A stretch of DNA of 64,000 bases from Rapana venosa. Taxonomy: Eukaryota; Mollusca; Gastropoda; Neogastropoda; Muricidae. The translations under genes were made by a program, and so were the position numbers. Below the pieces are notes generated by a model. That model searched no databases and was not told the DNA's origin. It was given only the letters and a program-made list of their open reading frames with translations. Positions 46,758 through 57,858 of the stretch are shown one piece after another; position 1 is the first letter of the stretch, and the number at the start of each line of letters is the position of its first letter. The DNA lies in the NCBI GenBank assembly GCA_028751875.1, contig CM054157.1, positions 211,166 to 275,165 on the forward strand, in the 5' to 3' direction.

Positions 46758-47513
46758 GCGCGTGCTCGTATTTCTGAGTATGTGCGAAAGTTCTATACAT
46801 CACCAAGTCTTCCTCTCCAAAATTCTGTGACAGACAATATCGAACAGGTAGGTAGTAATATACTCGTGGCTTAATGTCATAGAGAGAACTATTCATTGTG
46901 CGCCTGCCAAATTGTCCGTCTGGTCCTCAGCACCACTACATTACATTACATTCTATTACATTACAGTACATTACATTATCTCGTAGTCCTCTCAACCGTA
47001 GGAGTGCCATGGATGACTCGATAAGCAGTCCTCTCCATCTTTCCCTGTCTTTCTCCCTTCCTTCCTTCCTTCCTTCCGCCTGTGGCAGTGCTTCCTTCAC
47101 TCAGCCTCAGGTCTGTCCAGCCTGAGAAATTGTCCTTCTCCCATCCCCTCCTCTTTCTTTCTCTCCTTCTCCCTATAGCACATTGCCTTGGGATACTCTT
47201 CTGGTCGTGACACACTTGCACTACTCTCGCTAGTTCTTAACTCTTCACCGAGGTGAACAGGTCTTTAGGAAGCCCAGTCCTGTTCCTCACTTCTATGCCG
47301 GCCCTGGTGTCGGTCTGTGTGGAAGATGCTGAGAAGCTGTGACACCCTCTGTTTCCCGGCCTGCACCCTGTGTTGCAGGTCTGTCTGCTGCCAAAGTCGC
47401 GGACTCACAGGCATACAGATATTCTGCAAGATGACAAAGGAGAGCATACCTCTGATCTTTGAGCTGACTGTGACGTTTTTGTCACTCCATATAACCTTCA
47501 GCTTTGTCAGTTA

Positions 47514-47597
47514 CAGTCAGTGCTGTGACAGTCAGTGCTGTGACAGTCAGTGCTGTGACAGTCAGTGCTGTGACAGTCAGTGCTGTGACAGTCAGTG
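47514..47597. repeat. 15-bp tandem repeat inside the RT pseudogene
   Basis: About 5.6 copies of cagtcagtgctgtga. The repeat interrupts homology to the RT between the fragments at 47262-47513 and 47598-47860, so it arose after insertion of the LINE. The Cys-rich frame over it (CCDSQ repeats) is not a gene. Confidence 0.85.
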
Positions 47598-47860
47598 TAA
47601 TTCTAGGTTTTGAACTGTAGTCTGTAAAGACTGTTGCCGGGCATTTGAAGCGATGGGCTGTTTTGAGATTTTTGCAATTAGCTTTGATGGTATTGCCAAT
47701 GCCGTTAATGTGGCTGGTCTTTGAAAGCGCTTCTTTTTTATGCTGTATGCAGTAAAGGTCTTGTCCAAATTTGTGAGGTCCTCTTCTTTTCACAAGAGGC
47801 CATCGATGTCACAAAACGTAGCTTGTTAATCATTCTGCCTCAGATGCTGACCATCTCACT

Positions 47861-48691
47861 ATATCAGCAATACGTCGGTTCCTCTGTCCAGCTCTGTGAA
47901 ATATCTAGGTGTGGTTCTTGACAACACACTATGAAAAAATTCATCACCCAAACCTGCCAATCTTGTTACTATCAATTACGGCGCATAAGTGCAATTCGCA
48001 AGTATCTGTCTACTGAAGCAACATACACACTTGTCACATCTCTCATTCTTTCTCGACTGGACTACTGTAATTCTCTCTTGGCTGGTTTGCCGGCATCATC
48101 CATCCACTCCCTTCAACGCATAAAAAACTCTGCAGCTCGACTAGTCCTTAGAAAGAAAAAATCTGAACACATCACTCCTCTTTTGCGATATATTCACTGG
48201 CTGCCTGTCTCACAAAGAATAAAGTATAAGATTAATACCCTTCGTTTCAAATGTCTCCACAAATCTGCACCCTCTTATCTCTGTAACTGTCTTCACATGT
48301 ACACTCCGTCCCGTTCCCTTCGTTCAGCTGTAGATACGTTGTGCTTTCGAGCACCCAGATTTAAACAAACCACTGTTGGCCGTCGCTCTTTCTCCGTTTC
48401 CGGTCCCTCCACATGGAACGACCTCCCTCTTCCACTTCGACAAAAGCCTTCATTTGATTCTTTCAAAGCTAGCCTCAAAACACACTTATACTCTACTTGA
48501 GATCTTTCCCTGTTATCTGTTCCTACTTTTCAATAGCTACCTTCACCTCCACCACCCCCACCTAAGTGTGTTGTGTGTATAAATTTGGTATTTGTTTATC
48601 TTGATATTTGTGGATGGTTGCATGCGTGTGAAGGATTTGAATGCAAGCGCTTTGATTTGTTTAAAAGATTCAGCGCTATATAAATTCCATA

Positions 48692-48733
<42 letters not shown>
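47861..48733 (+). mobile_element. 5'-truncated L2/CR1-group LINE
   Basis: Encodes the RT C-terminus and downstream domain in one frame from about 47931 to 48500: LSRLDYCNSLLAGLP, NSAARLVLRKKKSEHITPLL, HWLPVSQRIKYKINTL, and GPSTWNDLPLPLRQKPSFDS near the end. The 5' edge is in the YLGV-type stretch (frameshifted, ISRCGS near 47905). The 3' end is gcgctatataaattccat followed by (ATT)n at 48691-48733, the tail type known for L2 elements. The ORF end is intact, so this copy is young compared with its host LINE. It is inserted in the opposite orientation into the RTE-like LINE at 46935-49838. Confidence 0.85.
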
Positions 48734-49204
48734 CCCCTGGATTTGCTGTGCATGGTTCTGTCACTGAAGATGCTGAAGACAGTAGGCGAGAGCAAACACC
48801 TTGCCTGATGCCTCCTGTTGTCTTGAAGCAGTCCCCAACATCGCTGTGGAGGTTACCAGCTCTGAGGGCCTTGTCTTAGAGCCCAGAGCACGACTTTGAT
48901 CTGGTAACTTTGATGTTGCACAGCCTCGTAGTTGACCGCAGGGCTGCTTTCCATTTCCTGTCAGATGCCTTGGTGAAGTCCACAGAGAGGTAATAAAGGC
49001 CCCGCAAGATGATAGAGGTACCAGGTTATCTTGAGATTGAAGACCTGATCTGTTATGCTGCATCCTGCTCTTAAACCTGCCTGTTACTCAGATACGATTG
49101 TTTTCGCTTGTGGTTTCCTAAGATCTCAGGCATGTAGTAATTCTGGCATTGCTGTCGGTCGCCTTTCTATTTTCAGATGATGACTAGTGACTATTTATTT
49201 TAAT

Positions 49205-49447
49205 TATTATTATTTATTCCACTTTAAGTCACGAGATTTCTCTGCGTGAAATTCGGGCTGCTCTCCCCGGGGAGAGCACGTCGCCACAAGAGCAGCGCCA
49301 CCCCTTTTTTTTTTCTTTTTTTTTTTTTGTCTGCAACTGTATTTCTTTCCCTATCAGAGTGGCTTTTTTCTAAGAATTTTGCCAGGGACAACTCTCTTGT
49401 TGCCGTGGGTTCTTTTTCGTGCGCTGCATAATTTTCTGTAACACACG

Positions 49448-49478
<31 letters not shown>

Positions 49479-49598
49479 TAGCGCCCAGACCACCACTCAT
49501 GGTCTAATGGATGGGGGAAAAGTTTCGGGCCCAGACGGGATACGAACCCGGACTTTTCGCTTTCTAGACAGGCGCGTTACCTCTAGACCACCGATGTC
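49205..49598 (-). mobile_element. tRNA-derived SINE, family A (best copy)
   Basis: On the minus strand the head lies at about 49530-49598, with gtggtctagaggtaacgcg (A box) and gggttcgtatccc (B box). The middle has tttcggatgagacgataaa and gaggtcccgtgtg. The 3' part has acccacggcaacaagagag and ctccccggggagagcagccc. It interrupts the RT of the old RTE-like LINE: the flanks 'gatgactagtgac' and 'tggtgtaggcaattcgcc' are contiguous in related copies. Confidence 0.85.
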
Positions 49599-49838
49599 TG
49601 TGGTGTAGGCAATTCGCCTGTCTGCCAGATGTGGCTGCAGATTGTTACCAGGGCGTTTATCAGGGCCTCTGTCCCGACTTGTACCACTGGTGCTTGGGAC
49701 AGTGTCTGGCCCTGCCGTCCTGCCCTTCTCCAATGATCTCGCTGCAGCTTCCACTTTTTCTCTTAGAATGGGAAAGCTGTTAGTGTCCATCACTGGAGGG
49801 GAGTTTGATACTGAGTGGGAGAGTACAACTGGCTGTTC

Positions 49839-49915
<77 letters not shown>

Positions 49916-49925
49916 TCTCTCTTCA
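49839..49925. repeat. (CT)n microsatellite
   Basis: CT run with a few tct insertions between the old RTE-like LINE and the next LINE. Confidence 0.95.
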
Positions 49926-51412
49926 CTTTCAGTGACACCATTTGGGTTGCAACAGCAATTGAATATTCTGCAAGATTACTGCAATAACATGCAGTTAACT
50001 GTTAATATTGACAAAACTAAGGTAATGGTCTTTAGAAAAGGGGGGTTTCTTGCAAAACATGAACAATGGTTTTATAAGGGTGTTAAGTTGGATGTAGTTA
50101 ATGAATATTGCTACTTAGGCTTCACTTTTACGACAAAGATTAGCACAAAGTTGGGCACTGAAAAATTAGTAACTAAAGGGAAAAAAGCAGTCATTCAGTT
50201 AAACAAAGCATTCCATAGGTATAAAGAGATGAATTCAAGCACATTTTTCAAGGTTTTTGATGTTAAAATTCAGCCAATTTTGTTATATGCTTCAGAAATC
50301 TGGGGTCTAAGTACAATGGACCATATTGAAAAAGTTCACTTGATGGCAGGCAAGAGATTTTTAGGAGTACCGATAAGAACACCAAATAAAATGGTGTATG
50401 GAGAACTGGGCAGGTATCCGCTTTATATTAATTCTTATACAAATGTAATTAGATACTGGTTTAAGCTTCTACAACTGAGTCCAAACAGATTGCCATACAG
50501 TGCCTACCAAATGCTGCTGGAAATCGATCAAAATGGGAAAAATTGCTGGGTATCAAAAGTAAGAGAAATTTAATGTGAAACTGGATTCAATATTGTATGG
50601 TTACAACAAGGTGTTGGTGACGTAAAAGCATTTTTGCATGTTTTGAAGCGGAGATTAATCGATATGTTTACCCAAGAGTGGTATGGAACCATAAGAGATA
50701 AAGAGATATGAAAACTATAGATCATTTAAAACTATTTTTGAAAAAGAAAACAACATTAACTCAATAGACACATATTGTTTTCGAGTTGCTATTACACAAG
50801 CTAGGTTGAGTGTTTCACCTCTTAATAACAATGTTTGTAGATACAGTGCAAATGAGCAAGAAAAACTTTGTCCGTTTTGTAAAACAAAATTAGAAAACGA
50901 AGCCCATTTTCTGTTTGAATGCTCAATGTACTCCAATTTAAGGGATAAGTTTCTAACTGAATGTATTGATGTACCAATATCAGAGCTACTCGGAACATCA
51001 AATGGAGAACACAGTCATTATTTATCCAGATACATATTCCATTCCATGAATAGAAGGAAGAAATTGTGTCATAATGTGACTTAATTGATACGTGTGTCAA
51101 ATAAGATATGTCTCTACAAATACTATTTTTATCAATCTGATTTTAAATATTACATTTTGATTTATACCGATTTTGATATATATTGTGTTATAAATATTTA
51201 CGCAGTCAAATAGCATTGTTTATCTAGTTCATAGTCCAAGACTTGATCACTGTAGTCATGATTCACTTTAATCGGTTGATGGTTTGTTTGTTTTCTTTTC
51301 TTCCATATACTATGGTATTGTATATACCAGTATGTTGATTCCCCTCCTTCCCCCAAAGTCCGTGTATTGTGGCCTAAGGCCAATGTACATATTAAACACG
51401 TTCAGCGTTCAG

Positions 51413-51418
<6 letters not shown>
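49926..51418 (+). mobile_element. 5'-truncated non-LTR retrotransposon, same family as 12114-14095
   Basis: RT C-terminal half: MQLTVNIDKTKVMVFRKGGF at about 49990-50050, YLGFTFTTKI, ILLYASEIWGL, then NKMVYGELGRYPLYINSYTN at about 50385-50445, interrupted by a TAA near 50571. A zinc-knuckle-like CPFCKTKLENEAHFLFEC (C-x2-C-x8-H-x4-C) follows at about 50870-50925, with the ORF ending at 51084. The 3' untranslated region is about 330 bp, with ggcctaaggcc and a gttcagc-type heptamer tail leading into (CT)n. Two or three in-frame stops make it inactive, but it is far better preserved than the 12-14 kb copy. Confidence 0.8.

Positions 51419-51493
<75 letters not shown>
51419..51493. repeat. (CT)n microsatellite
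   Basis: Perfect CT run directly after the LINE tail. Confidence 0.95.
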
Positions 51494-51495
<2 letters not shown>

Positions 51496-51499
51496 CAGT

Positions 51500-51735
51500 G
51501 TTTAATTGGTTTTGTTTATTTATTCGATTGGTTTACTTCTGTGGTCTTTCATTGATTTCATGTCAATAATTGAATGGCAATTTGAATGATTCATTTCTTT
51601 GCTTTTTGACATTATCTTGTTTGTTGATCAATTGGTTTATTTATGTTTGTTTCACTTTTTCCCCCATGAGGGCCTGGTGTAAAGAAGCCTCTGGCTTATC
51701 CAATTACCCTCATTAAAATATTCGAGTTCGAGTTT

Positions 51736-51736
<1 letters not shown>
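51500..51736 (+). mobile_element. LINE 3'-end fragment (repeat 1)
   Basis: Shares gagggc.tggtgtaaagaag, cctctggctt.tcca and ttaaaatattcga with 52143-52345, and ends in a gagttcgagtt tail plus (CT)n. I read it as a non-coding 3' end of a non-LTR element, on the basis of the tail only. Confidence 0.55.
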
Positions 51737-51817
<81 letters not shown>

Positions 51818-51838
51818 TCTCTCCTCCTCCTCCTCCTC
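51737..51838. repeat. (CT)n / (CTC)n microsatellite
   Basis: CT run ending in six CTC units. Confidence 0.95.
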
Positions 51839-51924
51839 TGGTTATATTTTGATGATTATGACATGTGTCCATTATCTTGTATGTGAGAAAATGTACATGC
51901 GTATGGATATATATCCAGGATGTG

Positions 51925-52003
51925 TGTGTATGTGTGTGTGTGAGTGTGTGCGTGAGTGCGTGCGTGCGTGCGTGCGTGTCTATGCGTGCATGCGTGCGCG
52001 CGC

Positions 52004-52048
<45 letters not shown>

Positions 52049-52070
52049 TGTGCGCGCCGGCGCGAGCGCG
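51925..52070. repeat. (GTGC/GC/GT)n alternating repeat
   Basis: Alternating purine-pyrimidine tract with a pure gcgc run near 51995-52018. Confidence 0.9.
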
Positions 52071-52142
52071 CGTATTTTTCCTGAACTTTTGGGGGAGTGT
52101 TGTTTGTTTAGGGGAGGGAATGTCGGGAAGGCTTTTTTTCCT

Positions 52143-52345
52143 TGTTTATTTATTTGATTTTTCGATTTCTTGATTTTTCAATAATCGAATGGGAGTCTGA
52201 GTGATTCATTTCACTGCTATTTGAAATAATCTTGTTTATTAATTCATTGACTTATTCATGTTTGTTTTCAATTTTCCCCATGAGGGCATGGTGTAAAGAA
52301 GCCTCTGGCTTTTCCATTTACCCTCTTTAAAATATTCGAATTCTC
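52143..52345 (+). mobile_element. LINE 3'-end fragment (repeat 2)
   Basis: Same sequence as 51500-51736 at roughly 75-80% identity by eye, ending at ttaaaatattcgaattc. Confidence 0.55.
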
Positions 52346-52356
52346 TCTCCCCTTCG

Positions 52357-52562
52357 GATGAAACTATAAACCGAGGTCTTGTGTGCGAACACACGCAGAA
52401 CATCTTGCGCACATGTTAAATCCTGTTCCGCTTTTCGTAAGAGTAGGCCATTGTGTGCCGGTGGGAACAGATGACAAAATTACAGAACCGCATACACACG
52501 GGGACTGGATGTAAAAAAGCACATAAGTGCTTATTCCATTATCCTCGACATAAAAGAATAAG
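52357..52562 (+). mobile_element. SINE family B (copy 2)
   Basis: Begins with ttcggatgaaactataaacc and continues gaggtcttgtgtgcgaac, gcagaacatcttgcgcac, aaatcctgttccgctttt, gccggtggg, and aagtgcttattccattatcc. No head with tRNA boxes is visible, so it is 5' truncated or derived from the 3' part of a larger SINE. Confidence 0.8.
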
Positions 52563-52648
52563 ATAAAATAAAATAAATTTACAAAACTGCAAGCACAAGG
52601 GGAATGGATATAAAAAGCAGGCGAGTACAATTATCCTTGAGAAAAAAG
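52563..52648 (+). mobile_element. SINE family B, short 3' fragment
   Basis: aaataaatttacaaaactgc, then tggatataaaaagcaggcga and attatccttgag repeat the last third of the copy immediately upstream. Confidence 0.6.
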
Positions 52649-52649
<1 letters not shown>

Positions 52650-52688
<39 letters not shown>

Positions 52689-52978
52689 CTCTCTCTCTCT
52701 CTCTCTCTCTCTCTTGTCTGTCTCTCTCCTCATAATTATTTGACTGTAGACCTGCGTGTCTGTCTGACTCAATTCTGTTGTGGGTCGTTTTTTTTTCTAC
52801 CATAACCCTCTTCTTTGCTCCCATTCCCGGTTTCTTTTCTCCTCTCTCTCTCTCACTCACTGTCTCACTCTGTCTTAATCTCTCTCACTCTCTGTCTCAC
52901 TCACTGTCTCACTCTGTCTCAATCTCTCTCACTCACTGTCTCACTCTCTGTCTCAATCTCTCTCTGTCTCTCTCACTC

Positions 52979-53068
<90 letters not shown>

Positions 53069-53075
53069 GTGTATC
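52650..53075. repeat. CT/CTGT-rich tracts
   Basis: (CT)n at 52653-52715, then a CTCACTCTCTGT-type repeat (52840-52980), (CTGT)n and (CT)n. Confidence 0.9.
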
Positions 53076-53095
53076 TCCCCACTCTTTCTTACAGT

Positions 53096-53312
53096 CCTTC
53101 AGATGAGACTATAAACCGAGGTCTTGTGTGCGAACGCACGCAGAACATCTTGCGCACACGTTAAATCCTGTTTCGCTTTTCGTAAGAGTGGGCCATCGTG
53201 TGCCGGTGGGGAAAAGATGACAGAATTTACAAAACCGCATACACACGGAGACTGGATGTAAAAAAGTACATAAGTGCTTATTCCATTATCCTCGATATAA
53301 AAGAATTTTTAA
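53096..53312 (+). mobile_element. SINE family B (copy 3)
   Basis: Nearly identical to 52357-52562 (gatgagactataaaccgagg, gtgggccatcgtgtgccgg, cattatcctcgatataaaag). Close identity indicates recent duplication or activity. Confidence 0.8.
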
Positions 53313-53494
53313 AAAATGAAATAAATAAAAATGCTCTTGGTGCCAGAGTGGGAGACAGTACTGGGAGATGGCGGCACAGACCCCAGTAAAGTGCCGGCCA
53401 GTCAGTCCCTCAGCAGCCAGAGAGTCTGAGAGCCATTGCCGTGATGGGGGTGTCACGCCATGAGGTGACTACCCCAGAGAAAAGCTTGCCTGGA

Positions 53495-54305
53495 CAGAGA
53501 CACGTGAAGTAGTTATCACATGGCTGTGGTGCAAACACCGGGACAGAGGAGGGACACGTGAAGTAGTTATCACATGGCTGTGGTGGAAACACAGGGACAG
53601 AGGAGGGACACGTGAAGTAGTTATCACATGGCTGTGGTGGAAACACAGGGACACGTGAAGTAGTTATCACATGGCTGTGGTGGAAACACAGGGACACGTG
53701 AAGTAGTTATCACATGGCTGTGGTGAAAACACAGGGACACGTGAAGTAGTTATCACATGGCTGTGGTGCAAACACAGGGACACGTGAAGTAGTTATCACA
53801 TGGCTGTGGTGCAAACACAGGGACACGTGAAGTAGTTATCACATGGCTGTGGTGGAAACACAGGGACACGTGAAGTAGTTATCACATGGCTGTGGTGCAA
53901 ACACAGGGACACGTGAAGTAGTTATCACATGGCTGTGGTGCAAACACCGGGACACGTGAAGTAGTTATCACATGGCAGTGGTGGAAACACAGGACACATG
54001 AAGTAGTTATCACATGGCAGTGGTGGAAACACAGGACACATGAAGTAGTTATCACATGGCTGTGGTGCAAACACCGGGACACGTGAAGTAGTTATCACAT
54101 GGCAGTGGTGGAAACACAGGACACATGAAGTAGTTATCACATGGCAGTGGTGGAAACACAGGACACATGAAGTAGTTATCACATGGCAGTGGTGGAAACA
54201 CAGGACACATGAAGTAGTTATCACATGGCAGTGGTGGAAACACAGGACACATGAAGTAGTTATCACATGGCTGTGGTGCAAACACCGGGACAGAGGAGGG
54301 ACATG
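53495..54305. repeat. 43-bp minisatellite
   Basis: About 19 copies of a unit of 42-43 bp containing acacgtgaagtagttatcac and atggctgtggtg.aaacac. Two subtypes alternate in blocks: cacgtg/ctgtgg and cacatg/cagtgg. Two or three units carry a cagaggagg extension at the array ends. Confidence 0.95.
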
Positions 54306-54539
54306 TCAAGGTGGCCGTGGGGGCGGGGTGGGGAGCAAAATGGAAAGATGAGGTTATGGAAATGACGTGTGTGGGTCAACTTTTTATTTCCAGATGATAT
54401 ATTGAATAAGCAATGCATTTGCTTTTTTCATCAAGCCATGTGTCTAAGAACAAATTTCTTAATGATAATAATGGGTGAGTGAGACAGTGAGGCCGCGAGT
54501 GAGTGAGTGAGTGATTGTGTGTTTTTTAAATTTTATTTA

Positions 54540-54775
54540 TTTATTTATTCTTTTATATCGAGGATAATGGAATAAGCACTCATGTGCTTTTTTAAATCCA
54601 GTCCCCGTGTGTATGCGGTTTTGTAAATTTTTGTCATGTTTCCACCGGCACACAATAGCCTACTATTCCGAAAAGCGGAACAGGATTTAACGTGTGCGCA
54701 AGATGTTCTAAGTAAGTAAGTAAGATGTTCTGCATGCGTTCGAACACGAACCTTGGTTTATAGTCTCATCCGAAG
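54540..54775 (-). mobile_element. SINE family B (copy 4)
   Basis: Reverse-strand copy: tatcgaggataatggaataa, aatccagtccccgtgtg, aaagcggaacaggattt, ggtttatagtctcatccga. It carries a short internal duplication around agtaagtaag (54705-54730). Confidence 0.8.
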
Positions 54776-54778
54776 GAC

Positions 54779-54780
<2 letters not shown>

Positions 54781-54823
<43 letters not shown>

Positions 54824-54850
54824 GTGTGTGTGTGTGTGTGTGTGTATCTG
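54781..54850. repeat. (GT)n microsatellite
   Basis: GT run abutting the SINE end. Confidence 0.95.
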
Positions 54851-55118
54851 TGCGTGTGTCTGTGTGATGTGGGTGTAAAACGAAAATGAGAGAGTCAGAA
54901 ACAGATAGACAGACAGAGACAGAGAAATACACATGCTTAGAGATAGTGACTCAGAGACAGATACAGGAAGAGATTCAGAGATGTCAAAAGACAGACTAAA
55001 GGACAGACAAACATATTGACACCCACCCAGAGGTACAACCAGACAGACAAACAGACAGACAGAGAGACAGAAAAATAGTGACAGGCTGAGGACACAAAGA
55101 AGACTATTCCCCAACTGT

Positions 55119-57858
55119 CATGTATTGAAGTAGAGTAGAAATAAACTGTCTTCACTGTCTATCATGTATTGAAGTAGAGTAGAAATAAACTGTCTTCACT
55201 GTCTATCATGTATTGAAGTAGAGTAGAAATAGACTGTCTTCACTGTCTATCATGTATTGAAGTAGAGTAGAAATAGACTGTCTTCATAGAAATAGACTGT
55301 CTTCACTGTCTGTCATGTATTAAAGTAGAGTAGAAATAAACTGTCTTCATAGAAATAGACTGTCTTCATAGAAATAGACTGTCTTCATAGAAATAAACTG
55401 TCTTCACTGTCTGTCATGTATTAAAGTAGAGTAGAAATAAACTGTCTTCATAGAAATAGACTGTCTTCATAGAAATAGACTGTCTTCACTGTCTATCATG
55501 TATTGAAGTAGAGTAGAAATAGACTGTCTTCATAGAAATAAACTGTCTTCACTGTCTATCATGTATTGAAGTAGAGTAGAAATAGACTGTCTTCATAGAA
55601 ATAAACTGTCTTCACTGTCTATCATGTATTGAAGTAGAGTAGAAATAAACTGTCTTCATAGAAATAGACTGTCTTCATAGAAATATACTGTCTTCATAGA
55701 AATAAACTGTCTTCACTGTCTATCATGTATTGAAGTAGAGTAGAAATAGACTGTCTTCACTGTCTGTCATGTATTGAAGTAGAATAGAAATAGACTGTCT
55801 TCACTGTCTGTCATGTATTGAAGTAGAATAGAAATAGACTGTCTTCACTGTCTGTCATGTATTGAAGTAGAATAGAAATAGACTGTCTTCACTGTCTGTC
55901 ATGTATTGAAGTAGAATAGAAATAGACTGTCTTCACTGTTTATCATGTATTGAAGTAGAGTAGAAATAGACTGTCTTCATAGAAATAGACTGGCTTCACT
56001 GTCTATCATGTATTGAAGTAGAGTAGAAATAGACTGTCTTCATAGAAATAGACTGTCTTCACTGTCTGTCATGTATTGAAGTAGAGTAGAAATAGACTGT
56101 CTTCATAGAAATAGACTGTCTTCACTGTCTGTCATGTATTGAAGTAGAATAGAAATAGACTGTCTTCACTGTCTGTCATGTATTGAAGTAGAATAGAAAT
56201 AGACTGTCTTCATTGAAATAGACTGTCTTCATAGAAATAGACTGTCTTCATAGAAATAGACTGTCTTCATAGAAATAGACTGTCTTCATAGAAATAGACT
56301 GTCTTCACTATCTATCATGTATTGAAGTAGAATAGAAATAGACTGTCTTCACTGTCTATCATGTACTGAAGTAGAGTAGAAATAGACTGTCTTCACTGTC
56401 TATCATGTATTGAAGTAGAATAGAAATAGACTGTCTTCACTGTCTATCATGTATTGAAGTAGAATAGAAATGGACTGTCTTCACTGTCCATCATGTATTG
56501 AAGTAGAATAGAAATAGACTGTCTTCACTGTCTGTCATGTATTGAAGTAGAATAGAAATAGACTGTCTTCACTGTCCATCATGTATTGAAGTAGAATAGA
56601 AATAGACTGTCTTCACTGTCTGTCATGCATTGAAGTAGAATAGAAATAGACTGTGCTCACTGTCTGTCATGTATTGAAATAGAATATAAATAGACTGTCT
56701 TCATAGAAATAGACTGTCTTCACTGTCTGTCATGTATTAAAGTAGAATAGAAATAGACTGTCTTCACTGTCTGTCATGTATTGAAGTAGAATAGAAATAG
56801 ACTGTCTTCACTGTCTGTCATGTATTGAAGTAGAATAGAAATAGACTGTCTTCACTGTCTGTCATGTATTGAAGTAGAATAGAAATAGACTGTCTTCACT
56901 GTCTGTCATGTATTGAAGTAGAGTAGAAAGAGATTGTCTTCATAGAAGTAGACTGTCTTCATATAAATAGACTGTATTCACTGTCTATAATGTATTAAAG
57001 TAGAGTAGAAATAGACTGTCTTCATAGAAATAGACTGTCTTCAATAGACTCTCTTTATAGAAATAGACTGTCTTCATAGAAATAGACTGTATTCACTGTC
57101 TATCATGTATTGAAGTAGAGTAGAAATAGACTGTATTCACTGTCTATCATGGATTGAAGTAGAGTAGAAATAGCCTATCTTCACTGTCTATCATGTATTG
57201 AAGTAGAGTAGAAAATAGACTGTCTTCACTGGCTATACTGTACATCTTCACTGTCTATCATGTATTGAAGTCTATCATGTATCATCATACTCTACTTCAA
57301 TGTAGAGTAGACAATAGACTGTCTTCATAGAAATAGACTGTATTCACTTCTATCATGTATTGAAGTAGAGTAGAAATAGACTGTCTTCATAGAAATAAAC
57401 TGTCTTCATATAAATAGACTGTCTTCATATAAATAGACTGTCTTCACTATCTATCATGTATTGAAGTAGAATACAAATAGACTGTCTTCACTGTCTATCA
57501 TGTATTAAAGTAGAGTATAAATAGACTGTCTTCATAGAAATAGACTGTCTTCACTTCTATCATGTATTAAAGTAGAGTAGAAATAGACTGTCTTCATAGA
57601 AATAAACTGTCTTCATATAAATAGACTGTCTTCATATAAATAGACTGTCTTCACTATCTATCATGTATTGAAGTAGAATACAAATAGACTGTCTTCACTG
57701 TCTATCATGTATTAAAGTAGAGTAGAAATAGACTGTCTTCATAGAAATAGACTGTCTTCACTTCTATCATGTATTAAAGTAGAGTAGAAATAGACTGTCT
57801 TCATAGAAATAAACTGTCTTCACTTCTATCATGTATTAAAGTAGAGTAGAAATAGACT
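55119..57858. repeat. 44/19-bp composite satellite, left part
   Basis: The basic unit is 44 bp (aaatagactgtcttcactgt, ctatcatgtattgaagtaga, gtag), interspersed with runs of a 19-bp subunit (catagaaatagactgtctt). Variants (gtagagtag/gtagaatag; ctatcatg/ctgtcatg) occur in blocks. The array continues at 61060 on the other side of a LINE, so it was one array of at least 4 kb before the insertion. Confidence 0.95.

Larger units (their letters stand above)
46935..49838 (-). mobile_element. Old RTE-like LINE, interrupted by an L2-like LINE and a SINE
   Basis: Read on the minus strand from right to left, this matches the RT ORF of the element at 57859-61059. PILREKVEAAARSLEKGRTA lies at about 49715-49775, a damaged RT core follows, the FADD region near 47790-47850 has lost about 4 bp, KIRGMLSFVI lies near 47430-47460, and the C-terminal region carries WTDLRLSEGS and TVERTTR. 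The stop is at 46976-46978, immediately before a (TTACA)-type microsatellite tail (46935-46980). Insertions: L2-like LINE 47861-48733, SINE about 49205-49598, and a 15-bp tandem expansion 47514-47597. It is more diverged than the other two RTE copies and its tail differs. Confidence 0.75.

Noticed and set aside
47317..47613. Cys-rich plus-strand frame with CCDSQ repeats resembling a small secreted protein
   Set aside because: It is antisense to the RT pseudogene and the Cys repeat is a translation of the 15-bp tandem repeat.
49530..49598. Possible tRNA gene on the minus strand
   Set aside because: Same SINE head as at 14585, joined to a SINE body.
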